A DNA stretch of 64,000 nt, taken from the NCBI RefSeq assembly GCF_030068545.1, contig NZ_JASJOR010000002.1, forward strand, positions 496,001 through 560,000, written 5' to 3'. Made by a program: the position numbers and the translations under genes. The notes under the pieces were generated by a model, which searched no databases, was not told the origin of the DNA, and saw nothing but the letters and a program-made list of their open reading frames with translations. Below are positions 45,533-54,826 of the stretch, in pieces (within the stretch, counting starts at the first letter, position 1; each line of letters opens with the position of its first letter). Source of the stretch: Xanthocytophaga flava (GTDB lineage Bacteria; Bacteroidota; Bacteroidia; Cytophagales; 172606-1).

Positions 45533-46192
45533 TCAACATCTATAAGCTAATTTGATTATTATTTTTCCTTTCTCCCGCCATCTGATCCATCCGGTTATAT
45601 CTTTTTTAGGTGGAGTCTCTCCACTATAACAATCTTTGCTGGTTTTTACCTTTATCCAATCTCCTGTAACTTCCAATGGTATATATGTGTACTGGTCATA
45701 TTTTTCAATAACTTTTCCTATATCAGAAGGGGTTATTCGTAGTGGAGATAAGGAGGAGGGAATCGGATAAGTAGACAGTAAATACTGCTCAAGCGTTTTA
45801 AACTCCAGAAGCTTTTCATATTTATTTCTATCGATATAGGCTTCCTGATAGTTAACACTTATTACATACACATCTTTTTTGACTTGCTTGCATTTAAAAA
45901 TTAATAATCCATATTCAGGTTCCAACACTTCAACTTTTAACCTTTCTCTATACTTAAAATCTTCTTCAATGAGGTCAAATGATACAGAGTCAAAATAGAT
46001 CCTCCCTTCCTTCATCAAACAGAGCGACTCACCTTTGGTGTTTTTAATGGAGAATGTTAGCTTATTAGTGTAGATCTTCGAAATCTTTAGATATAAAAAA
46101 CCTGATTGTGTTCCTCTATCGGTACTGGAAAAATCATCGGAGTTGTGACAAAAAAATATACAAAATAGAACAAGCAGGATGTGTTGCATCAT
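45533..46192 (-). CDS. Hypothetical exported protein with SH3-like C-terminus
   Basis: A 219-residue protein with a short hydrophobic N-terminus ('HILLVLFCIFFCHN') suggesting export. The middle is beta-rich. The last 60 residues ('YIPLEVTGDWIKVKTSKDCY' to 'GWIRWREKGKIIIKL') resemble a bacterial SH3 domain, which commonly binds peptidoglycan or peptide. It is the first gene of the three-gene group. Function unknown. Confidence 0.6.
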   Translation of the reverse strand: MMQHILLVLFCIFFCHNSDDFSSTDRGTQSGFLYLKISKIYTNKLTFSIKNTKGESLCLMKEGRIYFDSVSFDLIEEDFKYRERLKVEVLEPEYGLLIFKCKQVKKDVYVISVNYQEAYIDRNKYEKLLEFKTLEQYLLSTYPIPSSLSPLRITPSDIGKVIEKYDQYTYIPLEVTGDWIKVKTSKDCYSGETPPKKDITGWIRWREKGKIIIKLAYRC

Positions 46193-46686
46193 AAGGAATG
46201 ATTATTAACTAATTTTTATACAAAACTAACTAATTCAGCTATCAATACTCATCTGGTAGATTCAAATTTGATTAACCATAACAAACTCATTAGAAGTCTG
46301 TTTCACAAATTCATTCTGAAGCATATCTATTTGAATATAGTCTCTTGTGGTTGTATTTACATGCAGTCAGAACACCTGAGCAAAACGGCTAGCTGAGTTA
46401 ACAATACTATTACTATATCTACGGTAGATATATGATATTTTTTCTGTTTCATCACTAAACAAAATCTAATCAGTGGAAGTACATTAAACTGATCCAGGAG
46501 TTGAAGTATAGTTGTATATTCGAAATGTGTACCAGTTTTTTGCACTGACTGGCACCACTTATATCAATAGAAAATATACCTGTCAGTCTACAAATATTGC
46601 TGGTGATTGTACTCTGACTATGGATTTATCAATACCTTTTCATCCATTGGTTAGCCGCTTCTTTATTTGTATTAATTACATAGGTT
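46193..46686. other. Intergenic region, no gene identified
   Basis: About 490 bp between divergent transcription units. A 60-codon plus-strand frame just before the AraC gene shows no family resemblance and probably is not translated. Nothing else was seen. Confidence 0.4.
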
Positions 46687-47838
46687 ATGCTTAATCTTTC
46701 ACTCTTAAGTCTTATCATACTTTTAGGTTCTATACAGGGTAGTATTCTAACCTTGGTATTATTTCTATCCAAAGAGAACGGTCCAGTCAGACAGAAGTAC
46801 CTGGCATGGTTTACATTGATATTAGCCTATAATAGTATTCAGGTATTTTTATATACTACAGAATCTCCTGTGGTCATTTATTGCCCTAATACTTTTTTTC
46901 CTGTCTTTCATATCTTTTGTCTGGGACCTTTGTTGTTATTATATATTGTCAGCAATACAATAGGAGTTAGCAACTTACCTTATTCTGTATGGAAATACTT
47001 CATTCCTTCTATCATCAGTTTTCTAATCAATGTTATTCATGCATTATTATTTTTCACCAAAGCGTTCGGACCTTCTACTCCACAAATGCTCTGGCCTGTA
47101 TTTAGCCGTATTTTACAAACAGAACATATTATCCTTATTCTGACATTTGCCTGGTTCTGGTTTCAATCCTATTCTATTCTGGAAAGATGGAATAAAATAA
47201 ACCAGCAAGACAAAGAAAACCCAGAGACAACAAATCCAATTATATATATCTGGTTAAAACGATTACTATTTGCCTTGTTAACTTCCTATGGAATCTGGGC
47301 AATCACCATCTTTGCTACCATCCTGTTTGACCTTACTGTCAATCTTGCATTTCCATTAGAAATTTCCCTAGCATTGCTGGTATACTGGATTGCCTTTGTT
47401 GGAAATCAAAAAATACAGATCCTGCAAATTCAGAAGGAAAAGATCAATTCATCCATACTTGATTTGTTGGAGCCTTCAGAGATAAATACTTTGATCAACA
47501 AAATGCAACAGGTTATGGAACAGCAAAAATGTTATCTGGACCCGGAGCTTAACCTAAGTCGCTTTGCTCAGGTTACAGAACTAAATAGCCGATATATCTC
47601 TGCCATATGTAATCAGGTCTTAAAGATAGGCTTTGGGGAGTTTGTGAACCAATACAGAATGCGGGAGGCCAAAACCCGTTTATCTGATCCGCAATATCAG
47701 CATCTCACCATTGCAGGAATTGCACTGGAATCGGGTTTCAATTCCATTCAAACTTTTCAGCGGGTATTCAAGCAGACTGAAGGGATAACCCCTCGGGAAT
47801 TTCAAAATAGTCAACCAAAAACTTTACTCAAAACATGA
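46687..47838 (+). CDS. Membrane-bound AraC family regulator
   Basis: A 383-residue protein. Residues 1-245 hold seven predicted membrane helices ('LLSLIILLGSIQGSILTLVL' to 'LEISLALLVYWIAFVG'), a sensor type common in Bacteroidota. A linker helix follows, then the AraC DNA-binding domain (about 275-378): 'NLSRFAQVTELNSRYISAIC' is the first HTH, 'LTIAGIALESGFNSIQTFQR' the second, ending 'EGITPREFQ'. It should bind DNA from the inner membrane in response to an envelope signal. The serine hydrolase gene 72 bp downstream on the same strand is the natural target. Confidence 0.92.
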   Translation: MLNLSLLSLIILLGSIQGSILTLVLFLSKENGPVRQKYLAWFTLILAYNSIQVFLYTTESPVVIYCPNTFFPVFHIFCLGPLLLLYIVSNTIGVSNLPYSVWKYFIPSIISFLINVIHALLFFTKAFGPSTPQMLWPVFSRILQTEHIILILTFAWFWFQSYSILERWNKINQQDKENPETTNPIIYIWLKRLLFALLTSYGIWAITIFATILFDLTVNLAFPLEISLALLVYWIAFVGNQKIQILQIQKEKINSSILDLLEPSEINTLINKMQQVMEQQKCYLDPELNLSRFAQVTELNSRYISAICNQVLKIGFGEFVNQYRMREAKTRLSDPQYQHLTIAGIALESGFNSIQTFQRVFKQTEGITPREFQNSQPKTLLKT

Positions 47839-47909
47839 TTTGAGTAGATCAATAGAGGTGCGGATGAGATTATTGCAACGATTTCATATTGCTATAATCT
47901 CATTAACTC

Positions 47910-49802
47910 ATGCATTCTACCCTTACCTGTTTTCTCAGTTATCTTCTCAAGAGATTATTCTCTCTTGTTTTTCCTTTACTATTACTTTCTTTCTGGGCGA
48001 AAGGACAACCTCTGCCGAAACCGTTAACACTGGTCGAGTTGAAAACAATATTGCAGAAAGAAATGGCCCAACAGCACATTGCTGGAATGTCAGTCACTCT
48101 GGTAACAAAAGATTCCATTCTCTGGTGTACAGGTCTGGGCTTGGCAGATGTCGAAAGAAAAATGCCAGTTACCAATCTGCATCTGTTTCGAATGGGTTCA
48201 ACAACCAAGTTATTCACTGCTCTAGGTACACTCACTCTGATTAATGGAGGAAAATTATCGGTCAATACTCCTCTGCACAAAATAGCGCCAGAAGTATCCT
48301 TTCAAAATTCATGGGAGGATACTTATCCAATTACCATTCAACACTTGCTCGAACATTCTACAGGATTTAGTGATAAGTCACCCATAGAAGAATTCAATTA
48401 CGTGGACACAGATGTAAGTGGTCTCCAATCACTACATATTCTTGAGAAATATATGGTATCCAAATGGAAGCCAGGAGAAAGGCATTCATACTCAAATGTA
48501 AACTATGCAATTCTGGCATATAGTATTGAAAAGCTATCTGGTCAGTCTTTCAATGAGTATATGAAGCAACATGTCTTTGAGCCACTCAATATGCCAGGAG
48601 CAAATATTAGTTTACGTTCAGATAGCACTAGCAACTATGCGAAAGGCTATATCTGGCAAAATGAGAAGTTCAGACAAATTCCATCATTACCTCAATACAA
48701 TCCCGGAAACGGCTCCTTACATACGAATGCCATCGATCTCTCTCATGCCTTACAGGCTTATTTGAATGATTGGCAGACGCCACAGGGACAATTTCTTTCC
48801 AAGACAATTCTTTCTGATAGTGAAACTCCTCACTCCTATCTGTCTGCCCAGACAGGCTTGCAGAACACGTATGCATACGGCAATGATTTATTGGTAGAAT
48901 TACCCGATGGATTTCAGTTTAGGGGCCATACAGGGATAATTGGACCATTTGAGTCTGCATTTGCTTATAATCGGGAACTGGGTATAGGTTATGCTTATGC
49001 AGTTAATTCTCCCTGCAATGCTTTTCCCTTAGATAGTATAATCCGACATTATCTGACTCAACATGTTCCCAAACCTCAACCAGTGTCTCATCCACTGGAT
49101 AAAGAATCTATAGAACCTTATCTGGGATATTATCGGTTTGATAGTCCCAATGATTTGCGCATGGGATTTCTGGAAAGCCTACAATTTACCTTTGTACTCT
49201 CCCAAAAGGGAGAAGAACTAGAGGCCAAACGACTTTTGGGAGGAGGTACATCATGGACATCTGTCAGCGAGAAAATCTTTAGAGATTCTCATACTCTCAT
49301 CCCCAGAATTGCCTTGGTAAGAAATTCTGAGAATGAACCGGTTGTTATGCAGAGTGGATTGTATTTCAAGAAGATCAATGCTATAGAAGCATGGTTACCT
49401 ATTATTGTACTAACCCTATGTGTGTGTTTGCTTTTTATCAGTGTCCTCTATGGAATAGTAGTTCTTATCTGGTTTGTTATTCAGCGAATACGCAAACAGT
49501 CGCCTTCCTTTATCACTCTACTCCTTCAGATTCTGCCAGCACTAGCAGCAGTCAGCCTGGGAATGGCACTGATTTATTTTTCATCTATCATAAGCTATTT
49601 ATACGAAGGTATTCCTGTTACACCTGTTGTAACCAAATCGACCATTGCTTTATATACATTTGGTTTGTTTACAGCAACAATGAGTATACTTCTGTTGATC
49701 AGGTTTCGTTCTTTAAATACATTTTTAAAAACTTATCTCAGTTTAACCACTTTAGCTGGTAGTTTTGTTCTCATTCTACTTTTAATTCATCACTGGTTCT
49801 GA
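47910..49802 (+). CDS. Class C beta-lactamase-family serine hydrolase with C-terminal membrane helices
   Basis: A 630-residue protein. An N-terminal hydrophobic signal (about residues 14-32) exports a penicillin-binding/AmpC-like domain with the SxxK motif at Ser97-Lys100 ('RMGSTTKLF'), the YxN motif in 'HSYSNVNYAILAY' and the HTG triad in 'GHTGIIGPFES'. A beta-rich linker domain (about 390-490) follows, and the last 130 residues hold four membrane helices. Proteins of this plan are D-aminopeptidase, esterase or peptidase-like rather than true beta-lactamases. It is likely regulated by the membrane AraC protein upstream. Confidence 0.9.
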   Translation: MHSTLTCFLSYLLKRLFSLVFPLLLLSFWAKGQPLPKPLTLVELKTILQKEMAQQHIAGMSVTLVTKDSILWCTGLGLADVERKMPVTNLHLFRMGSTTKLFTALGTLTLINGGKLSVNTPLHKIAPEVSFQNSWEDTYPITIQHLLEHSTGFSDKSPIEEFNYVDTDVSGLQSLHILEKYMVSKWKPGERHSYSNVNYAILAYSIEKLSGQSFNEYMKQHVFEPLNMPGANISLRSDSTSNYAKGYIWQNEKFRQIPSLPQYNPGNGSLHTNAIDLSHALQAYLNDWQTPQGQFLSKTILSDSETPHSYLSAQTGLQNTYAYGNDLLVELPDGFQFRGHTGIIGPFESAFAYNRELGIGYAYAVNSPCNAFPLDSIIRHYLTQHVPKPQPVSHPLDKESIEPYLGYYRFDSPNDLRMGFLESLQFTFVLSQKGEELEAKRLLGGGTSWTSVSEKIFRDSHTLIPRIALVRNSENEPVVMQSGLYFKKINAIEAWLPIIVLTLCVCLLFISVLYGIVVLIWFVIQRIRKQSPSFITLLLQILPALAAVSLGMALIYFSSIISYLYEGIPVTPVVTKSTIALYTFGLFTATMSILLLIRFRSLNTFLKTYLSLTTLAGSFVLILLLIHHWF

Positions 49803-49820
49803 TAAACCCCTCAAAAATGA

Positions 49821-49866
49821 TAGTATCCTGTGATGCAGCGTTTATACACCACACCACAGGATACTA
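49821..49866. terminator. Bidirectional terminator between the serine hydrolase and susD
   Basis: A perfect 12-bp stem TAGTATCCTGTG/CACAGGATACTA (arms 49821-49832 and 49855-49866) with a 22-nt loop, between the stops of two convergent genes. Confidence 0.75.
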
Positions 49867-49894
49867 AACTTCTGCTCACTAAAATAAGCTATTT

Positions 49895-51535
49895 CTATTC
49901 GTATCCAGGATTCTGCTCTAATACAGCATCCTTGTTCAACTGAATTTCTGACAATGGAATCGGCATCAGCAAATGTGTACTGGTCAAACCTCTAAGCGGA
50001 TTTACCGGATTGTTAGAGTTAAGGCGGGTAGCACGATCTACCAGAGTTTTGGTACGCATCAGTGTCATCCGACGGTTTTCTTCACCAATCAACTCACGTA
50101 CCCGTTCATCCAGAATAAAATCAAGGGTGATATCTGATGCAGATACTTTTCCAACGGCTGGGTAATCCGGAAATGCCCGTTCACGTAATACATTGATACT
50201 AGCCGCAGCTTCTTCCAGTTTACCTTGCTTAAACTGTGCTTCTGCCAGCAACAGATAGGTTTCACCTAAACGCATCAGAATAAAATCTTTGATCATAGCA
50301 TAGCCGAAGGTATCATTGGGGTCAAACTGGTACCACTTGGTTGTGTGTGGAGCAATGTTGTACAAGGTATCCGTACCTGTATAAGGTACAGGTTTGCCAT
50401 ATGTCGCAGGTTGTTTAGGATCATTATACACATATTTTCTTCGAATGCTATACTGGGAATTTCGTATGTCACCGGGTTGATATAAGTTATAGATAACCCA
50501 ATTGCTTAATCGTAAACGTCCCAATGCACGACCACCTGTAGAGTCAGATAATGCCATACCTTTTACATTGTGATACGCAGCTCCCCAAACCCGGCGTTGC
50601 TGTGGGTTGTCAGTAATCCCTCCTACTACTGATGTAGGGTTTTCCTGCTCTAATACCCAGATTGCCTCTCTGTTTCCCTGTGCCCGACGCTGATTTCCAT
50701 AAATAAACATATCTGCATAATAATCACCTGGATTGTTGACTTTTATCCCATATCGATTCTTAATAAGAGAAAATTGTCCACTACTGATAATAGCTTGCAG
50801 TTGTTCTTCAGCCAAAGCTGGTTCATCCATCCGCAGATAGGCTTCTGCTAGTAACTGCATTGCCATATACTTATTGGCACGACCATATAATTTACCTTTA
50901 CTGTTCGATCTGACACTCTCAATATCCGGCAGATTTGCAGCGGCAAATTTAAGATCAGTCACTATCTGTTCATTTGTCTCTTCCAGTGAGGCTCTGACAA
51001 AATCGGTTTTGGGTCCGGTCAGGGCCTGTGTAATAAGCGGCACTCCGCCGAAACAAGTTGCCAACGTATTATAAGCATATCCTCTAAAGAACCGAGCTTC
51101 GGCGTTGATCAGATTTTTCCCTCCCTGACTGATACTTATTAATGTCGGATCTTCAACATTATTGATAATCTGATTGGTAAGATTGATCATAATATAACTC
51201 CGATTCCATGTACGGGTTGCTGCTGCGTTGTCAGGAGTCAATACAGTATAGTTATAATAGGGTATTTCTATTCCCTGCTGATTAGCGGTTGCATTAGCGA
51301 CATCTGTCCCCACTTGCCAAACGCTAGGCCAGCCCTGCTGATCAGACCACGAGAAAATAGTACTGGTATGATTATATAATCCTATCAAAGAGGCATCAAA
51401 ACCTAGTGAATCCTTTAAAGTAACAGGAGTATAGGAAGAGTATGGTTTTTCGTCAAGGAAAGCATCCTTACAGGAAGCTGTTATAACCATCACAGATAAG
51501 ATCAGTAATTTTATATGTGTTTTCATTTTGCTCAT
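49895..51535 (-). CDS. susD-like: SusD/RagB-family outer-membrane glycan-binding lipoprotein
   Basis: A 546-residue lipoprotein; the signal ends 'VMVITASC' (Cys22). SusD proteins cap the SusC channel on the cell surface and deliver oligosaccharide. The N-terminal SusD-like domain contains 'NAEARFFRGYAYNTLATCFG' (TPR-like helices), and the RagB/SusD end has 'LILMRLGETYLLLAEAQFKQ'-like helices and 'ERVRELIGEENRRMTLMRT', as in the family. It follows susC by 22 bp and is co-transcribed. Confidence 0.96.
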   Translation of the reverse strand: MSKMKTHIKLLILSVMVITASCKDAFLDEKPYSSYTPVTLKDSLGFDASLIGLYNHTSTIFSWSDQQGWPSVWQVGTDVANATANQQGIEIPYYNYTVLTPDNAAATRTWNRSYIMINLTNQIINNVEDPTLISISQGGKNLINAEARFFRGYAYNTLATCFGGVPLITQALTGPKTDFVRASLEETNEQIVTDLKFAAANLPDIESVRSNSKGKLYGRANKYMAMQLLAEAYLRMDEPALAEEQLQAIISSGQFSLIKNRYGIKVNNPGDYYADMFIYGNQRRAQGNREAIWVLEQENPTSVVGGITDNPQQRRVWGAAYHNVKGMALSDSTGGRALGRLRLSNWVIYNLYQPGDIRNSQYSIRRKYVYNDPKQPATYGKPVPYTGTDTLYNIAPHTTKWYQFDPNDTFGYAMIKDFILMRLGETYLLLAEAQFKQGKLEEAAASINVLRERAFPDYPAVGKVSASDITLDFILDERVRELIGEENRRMTLMRTKTLVDRATRLNSNNPVNPLRGLTSTHLLMPIPLSEIQLNKDAVLEQNPGYE

Positions 51536-51557
51536 AATAAATCTGTGGTTTCAGCAA

Positions 51558-54500
51558 TTAACGAAGAGAGACATTTAAGCCAAATACAAATGACCTGGTA
51601 AGTGGATAGTTATTAACCCAATCACCTGATGAGTTAGAAACTCCTCTAGGCTGTTGGAATGCCTCTGGATCCCAACCAATCCAGTTGGTAAACGTGTACA
51701 AGTTCCTTCCACTAACATAAGCTGTCAGGCTCCCAAGATGGAGTTTGTCTATTATTTTCTGACCAAATACATAGCTTAATGTTACATCCTTGATCCGAGT
51801 ATAGCTAGCATCAGAAGCATAGCCATAGCCACGAGGGTTCTTAAAGCCTAGTGAAGGACGAGTATTACTTTGATTTTCAGGAGTCCAGTAGCCTACATCA
51901 ATAGGAGTATTTCGCTTTCCTGTTTCATCGGCATAAGTAAGATCTGCATTATTACGGGTTATGCCTTGTACAGTCTGAATGAATATGTTTAGATGGATAT
52001 TTTTGTAATGGAATGTATTAGTAAATCCTCCTGTCCATTTTGGCGCTGTTTGCCCCAAAATCATACGATCATTATCAGGCGTTATTCTCTTGTCACCATT
52101 CAAATCTGCAAACTTCAGATCTCCAGGCACAGCAGTCGGGTCTACAGATCCAGGATCTTCACCAGTTTGCCAAATACCTTCCATCTTATAATCGTACACA
52201 ACACCAATTGGTTTTCCAATAAACCATCGGTTTCCTACATCATCTTTTTTATCCCCATATATATCCAGAATACGGTTTTTATTGGAAGCAAAAACAATAG
52301 TTGACTCCCATTTAAAATCCCCTTTATCTATATTATGGGTGTTTAGAGTAAGTTCAATACCTGAGTTTGAGGTTTCACCTAAGTTGTCATACACATTTGA
52401 GTAACCTGTAATAATTGGAAGACTTCGTAAAAGTAGTAGTCCTTTTGTATTGTTTTTGTATATATCAATACTACCACTGATCCGATCATTAAACAAACCA
52501 AAATCAAGTCCTAGATTTCTACTTAGCGTTGACTCCCATCCCAGATTGTCATTTCCAAGGTTTCCGGCTACAACTCCAACGGAACTCAATCCGTTAAACG
52601 GCGATCGGGCAATAGTATTCTTAGTAATGGTTCCATAAACATTGATGGCTTCATTTCCTGATTTACCATATGAAAAACGTAACTTCAGATTACTGATAGG
52701 AGTCACGCTTTTCATAAAGCTTTCATTGATAATATTCCATCCAATGGCAGCTGAAGGAAACAACCCATATTTACTAGTGTTGGAGCCCATCACAGAAGAA
52801 CCATCCCGACGTGCAGTCAACGTCAATAGATAACGGCTATTGTAAGAATAGTTAATACGACCCATTTGAGAATTCAGGCCATATCGATCAGCCATAGAAG
52901 CACTCGATTGAGTAGCACCTGCCCCTAAATTATTAAAAGACAACTGATCATTGGCAAAGCCTGTAGCATTTGCTTCTGTTTGGATATATCTCCGCTGCTG
53001 AGCGCTGTACAAACCTGTAAAGTCCAGATGATGTACCCCAAAGTCTTTGCTGTAAGACAGAATATTCTCCAGCACAAAACTATTGGTTTCAGAATTGAAT
53101 GTTTTAGCCGTGCCCACATTATCATTAGCAGCCCGTCCTGTATAACTAGCTGTTCGGGCTGGTAGGTAGGTATATCCTAAATTCATACGGTATTTCAGTC
53201 CAGTAAGAAAACCTGAAAACTTTACTTCCGCATATGTATTCCCGTTCAGATTAGTACTTCTATCAATACGATCTGTGGTTAAACCCAATAATGGATTTGT
53301 ATACAATTGCTCAGGTGCCATTGGAAAGATTTTGTAGGTTCCATCAGCATTGTATTTTTGCCCATAAGGACTCATAGCTGACGCATTCAAAAGATTGGCT
53401 CTACCTCCATCCCGGTTGTTATTGGCAATAAATAAAGAAGTTCCTATTGTCAGATAATCTGTTAATGTGACATCCAGATTAGACCGGAAGCTAACTCTTT
53501 TGTATTGAAACCCTTTCACTACCCCTTTCTGATCCAGATATTCCCCTGAAATAAAATATTTTACATTTGAAGCTCCTCCTGAAATACTTACATTATGATC
53601 CTGTAATATTCCTGTTTGGGTAGCTTCTTTAATCCAATCTGTTTCAATACCTGCATTGTAATTCTCAACTTCTCCAAAATTGGGAACCGGATCTGTCTTT
53701 GATGGTTCTACCTGAGCTCTGTAGTCTTTGTATTTTTGTACATACTCAGCGCCATTGCGAGGTTTGAGAATATGTGAAAAGTTTTCAATACCAGTATATG
53801 CATTGTATCTGATGGTAGGCTTTCCTGAAGTCCCTCGTTTTGTAGTAATCAGAATAACACCATTAGCTCCATTAACACCATAAATAGCCACAGCAGAAGC
53901 ATCTTTTAATACTTCCATTGATTCAATGTCATTGGGGTTGATATCATTCAATGAACCTCCTGTCTTGCTCAAAGGAATCCCATCTACGACAACAAATGGC
54001 CCGGAATTGGCATTAATAGAATTTTGCCCCCGAATAATAGTTGAGGGCGCGGTACCAGGAACAGAAGAAGACTGAGTAATATTAACCCCTGCAACAGATC
54101 CTTGCACAGCTTGTAATACATTCGTAACTGGCAACTGAGAAAGACGAGCCTTAGGCACAGATGATACAGATCCTGTAATATCCGAACGTTTTTGGGTACC
54201 ATACCCTACCACAACAACCTCGCTTAACGATTGCAAGTCAGGAAGTAACTTTACATCCACTGAAGTACGGTTGCCAACTGTTACCTCCTCGGTAGTATAT
54301 CCAATAAAAGAGAAGATCAATACAGGATCTTTGGTTCCATCTGGTATAGTGAGTGAATATTTCCCTTCACTATTCGTAGTTGTACCAATAGAGGTTCCCT
54401 TTAACAAGATACTCACTCCTGGCAATATCTCTCCTTTGTCATCAGTAATAGTTCCTGTTACCTGGATATCAGCTACACTGGTACCAGTTTTTGATAAAGG

Positions 54501-54614
54501 CAATAAAGAGGTAGGTTTTGAAGAGCTTTTATGGCTTTCAGGAGCAAGAGCAAAAACTCTTTCAAACGGAAGCCATACACATAAGACTAGTAACCATCTG
54601 ATTTTCATAGGCAA
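51558..54614 (-). CDS. susC-like: SusC/RagA-family TonB-dependent outer-membrane transporter
   Basis: A 1018-residue transporter. After the signal peptide comes a carboxypeptidase-like regulatory domain (about 50-125, 'VTGTITDDKGEILPGVSILL'), the conserved 'SEVVVVGYGTQKRSDITGSV' at the plug start with the TonB box region, the plug (to ~270, 'IYGVNGANGVILITTKRG') and a 22-strand barrel ending in 'RSFVFGLNVSLR'. It imports oligosaccharide together with SusD at the expense of TonB energy. The promoter region carries the PUL element (54722-54749) and a -7 box (54685-54692). The gene is separated from the upstream GH154-type gene by a strong terminator. Confidence 0.96.
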   Translation of the reverse strand: MPMKIRWLLVLCVWLPFERVFALAPESHKSSSKPTSLLPLSKTGTSVADIQVTGTITDDKGEILPGVSILLKGTSIGTTTNSEGKYSLTIPDGTKDPVLIFSFIGYTTEEVTVGNRTSVDVKLLPDLQSLSEVVVVGYGTQKRSDITGSVSSVPKARLSQLPVTNVLQAVQGSVAGVNITQSSSVPGTAPSTIIRGQNSINANSGPFVVVDGIPLSKTGGSLNDINPNDIESMEVLKDASAVAIYGVNGANGVILITTKRGTSGKPTIRYNAYTGIENFSHILKPRNGAEYVQKYKDYRAQVEPSKTDPVPNFGEVENYNAGIETDWIKEATQTGILQDHNVSISGGASNVKYFISGEYLDQKGVVKGFQYKRVSFRSNLDVTLTDYLTIGTSLFIANNNRDGGRANLLNASAMSPYGQKYNADGTYKIFPMAPEQLYTNPLLGLTTDRIDRSTNLNGNTYAEVKFSGFLTGLKYRMNLGYTYLPARTASYTGRAANDNVGTAKTFNSETNSFVLENILSYSKDFGVHHLDFTGLYSAQQRRYIQTEANATGFANDQLSFNNLGAGATQSSASMADRYGLNSQMGRINYSYNSRYLLTLTARRDGSSVMGSNTSKYGLFPSAAIGWNIINESFMKSVTPISNLKLRFSYGKSGNEAINVYGTITKNTIARSPFNGLSSVGVVAGNLGNDNLGWESTLSRNLGLDFGLFNDRISGSIDIYKNNTKGLLLLRSLPIITGYSNVYDNLGETSNSGIELTLNTHNIDKGDFKWESTIVFASNKNRILDIYGDKKDDVGNRWFIGKPIGVVYDYKMEGIWQTGEDPGSVDPTAVPGDLKFADLNGDKRITPDNDRMILGQTAPKWTGGFTNTFHYKNIHLNIFIQTVQGITRNNADLTYADETGKRNTPIDVGYWTPENQSNTRPSLGFKNPRGYGYASDASYTRIKDVTLSYVFGQKIIDKLHLGSLTAYVSGRNLYTFTNWIGWDPEAFQQPRGVSNSSGDWVNNYPLTRSFVFGLNVSLR

Positions 54615-54684
54615 CTTTAGATTTAAAATACAGTGATTTTGAAAAAAAATACTAACAGGTATACAATTTTGTATTCGAATAATT

Positions 54685-54692
54685 CAAATTTA
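54685..54692 (-). promoter_or_regulatory. -7 promoter box of susC
   Basis: On the minus strand TAAATTTG fits TAnnTTTG, 70 bp before the susC start and 29 bp downstream of the shared PUL element. No -33 box is evident, as expected for an activator-dependent promoter. Confidence 0.6.
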
Positions 54693-54721
54693 AAGAAGCT
54701 TATTGGAGGCGCTGGGGGGAA

Positions 54722-54749
54722 TTTTCGCCAAAAAAGGGGGGTAAATTAG
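54722..54749 (-). promoter_or_regulatory. Shared PUL regulatory element, copy in front of susC
   Basis: A 28-bp sequence identical at 25 of 28 positions to 58411-58438. Plus-strand view: TTTTCG at the left, an A-run, a G-run, then GTAA and TTAG. Both copies have the same orientation relative to their minus-strand gene and lie 28-29 bp from a TAnnTTTG box. This is the best candidate binding site of the HTCS regulator. Confidence 0.7.
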
Positions 54750-54771
54750 AAAGAAGAAGATTTCTTTGAAG

Positions 54772-54820
54772 TAATAAGCCACTCTGAATCAAAATTTTAT
54801 AATTTCAGAGTGGCTTATTA
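54772..54820 (-). terminator. Terminator of the GH43-GH105/GH154 transcript
   Basis: A perfect 17-bp stem (arms 54772-54788 and 54804-54820, AATAAGCCACTCTGAA type) with a 15-nt loop starts 6 bp after the DUF2264 stop. It ends that transcript just before the susC control region. Confidence 0.85.
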
Positions 54821-54826
54821 AGTAGT

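Noticed and set aside
47910..49802. Antibiotic-resistance beta-lactamase
   Set aside because: The SxxK/YxN/HTG motifs are shared by many class C-like peptidases and esterases; the C-terminal membrane helices and the membrane AraC neighbour do not fit an AmpC resistance gene.
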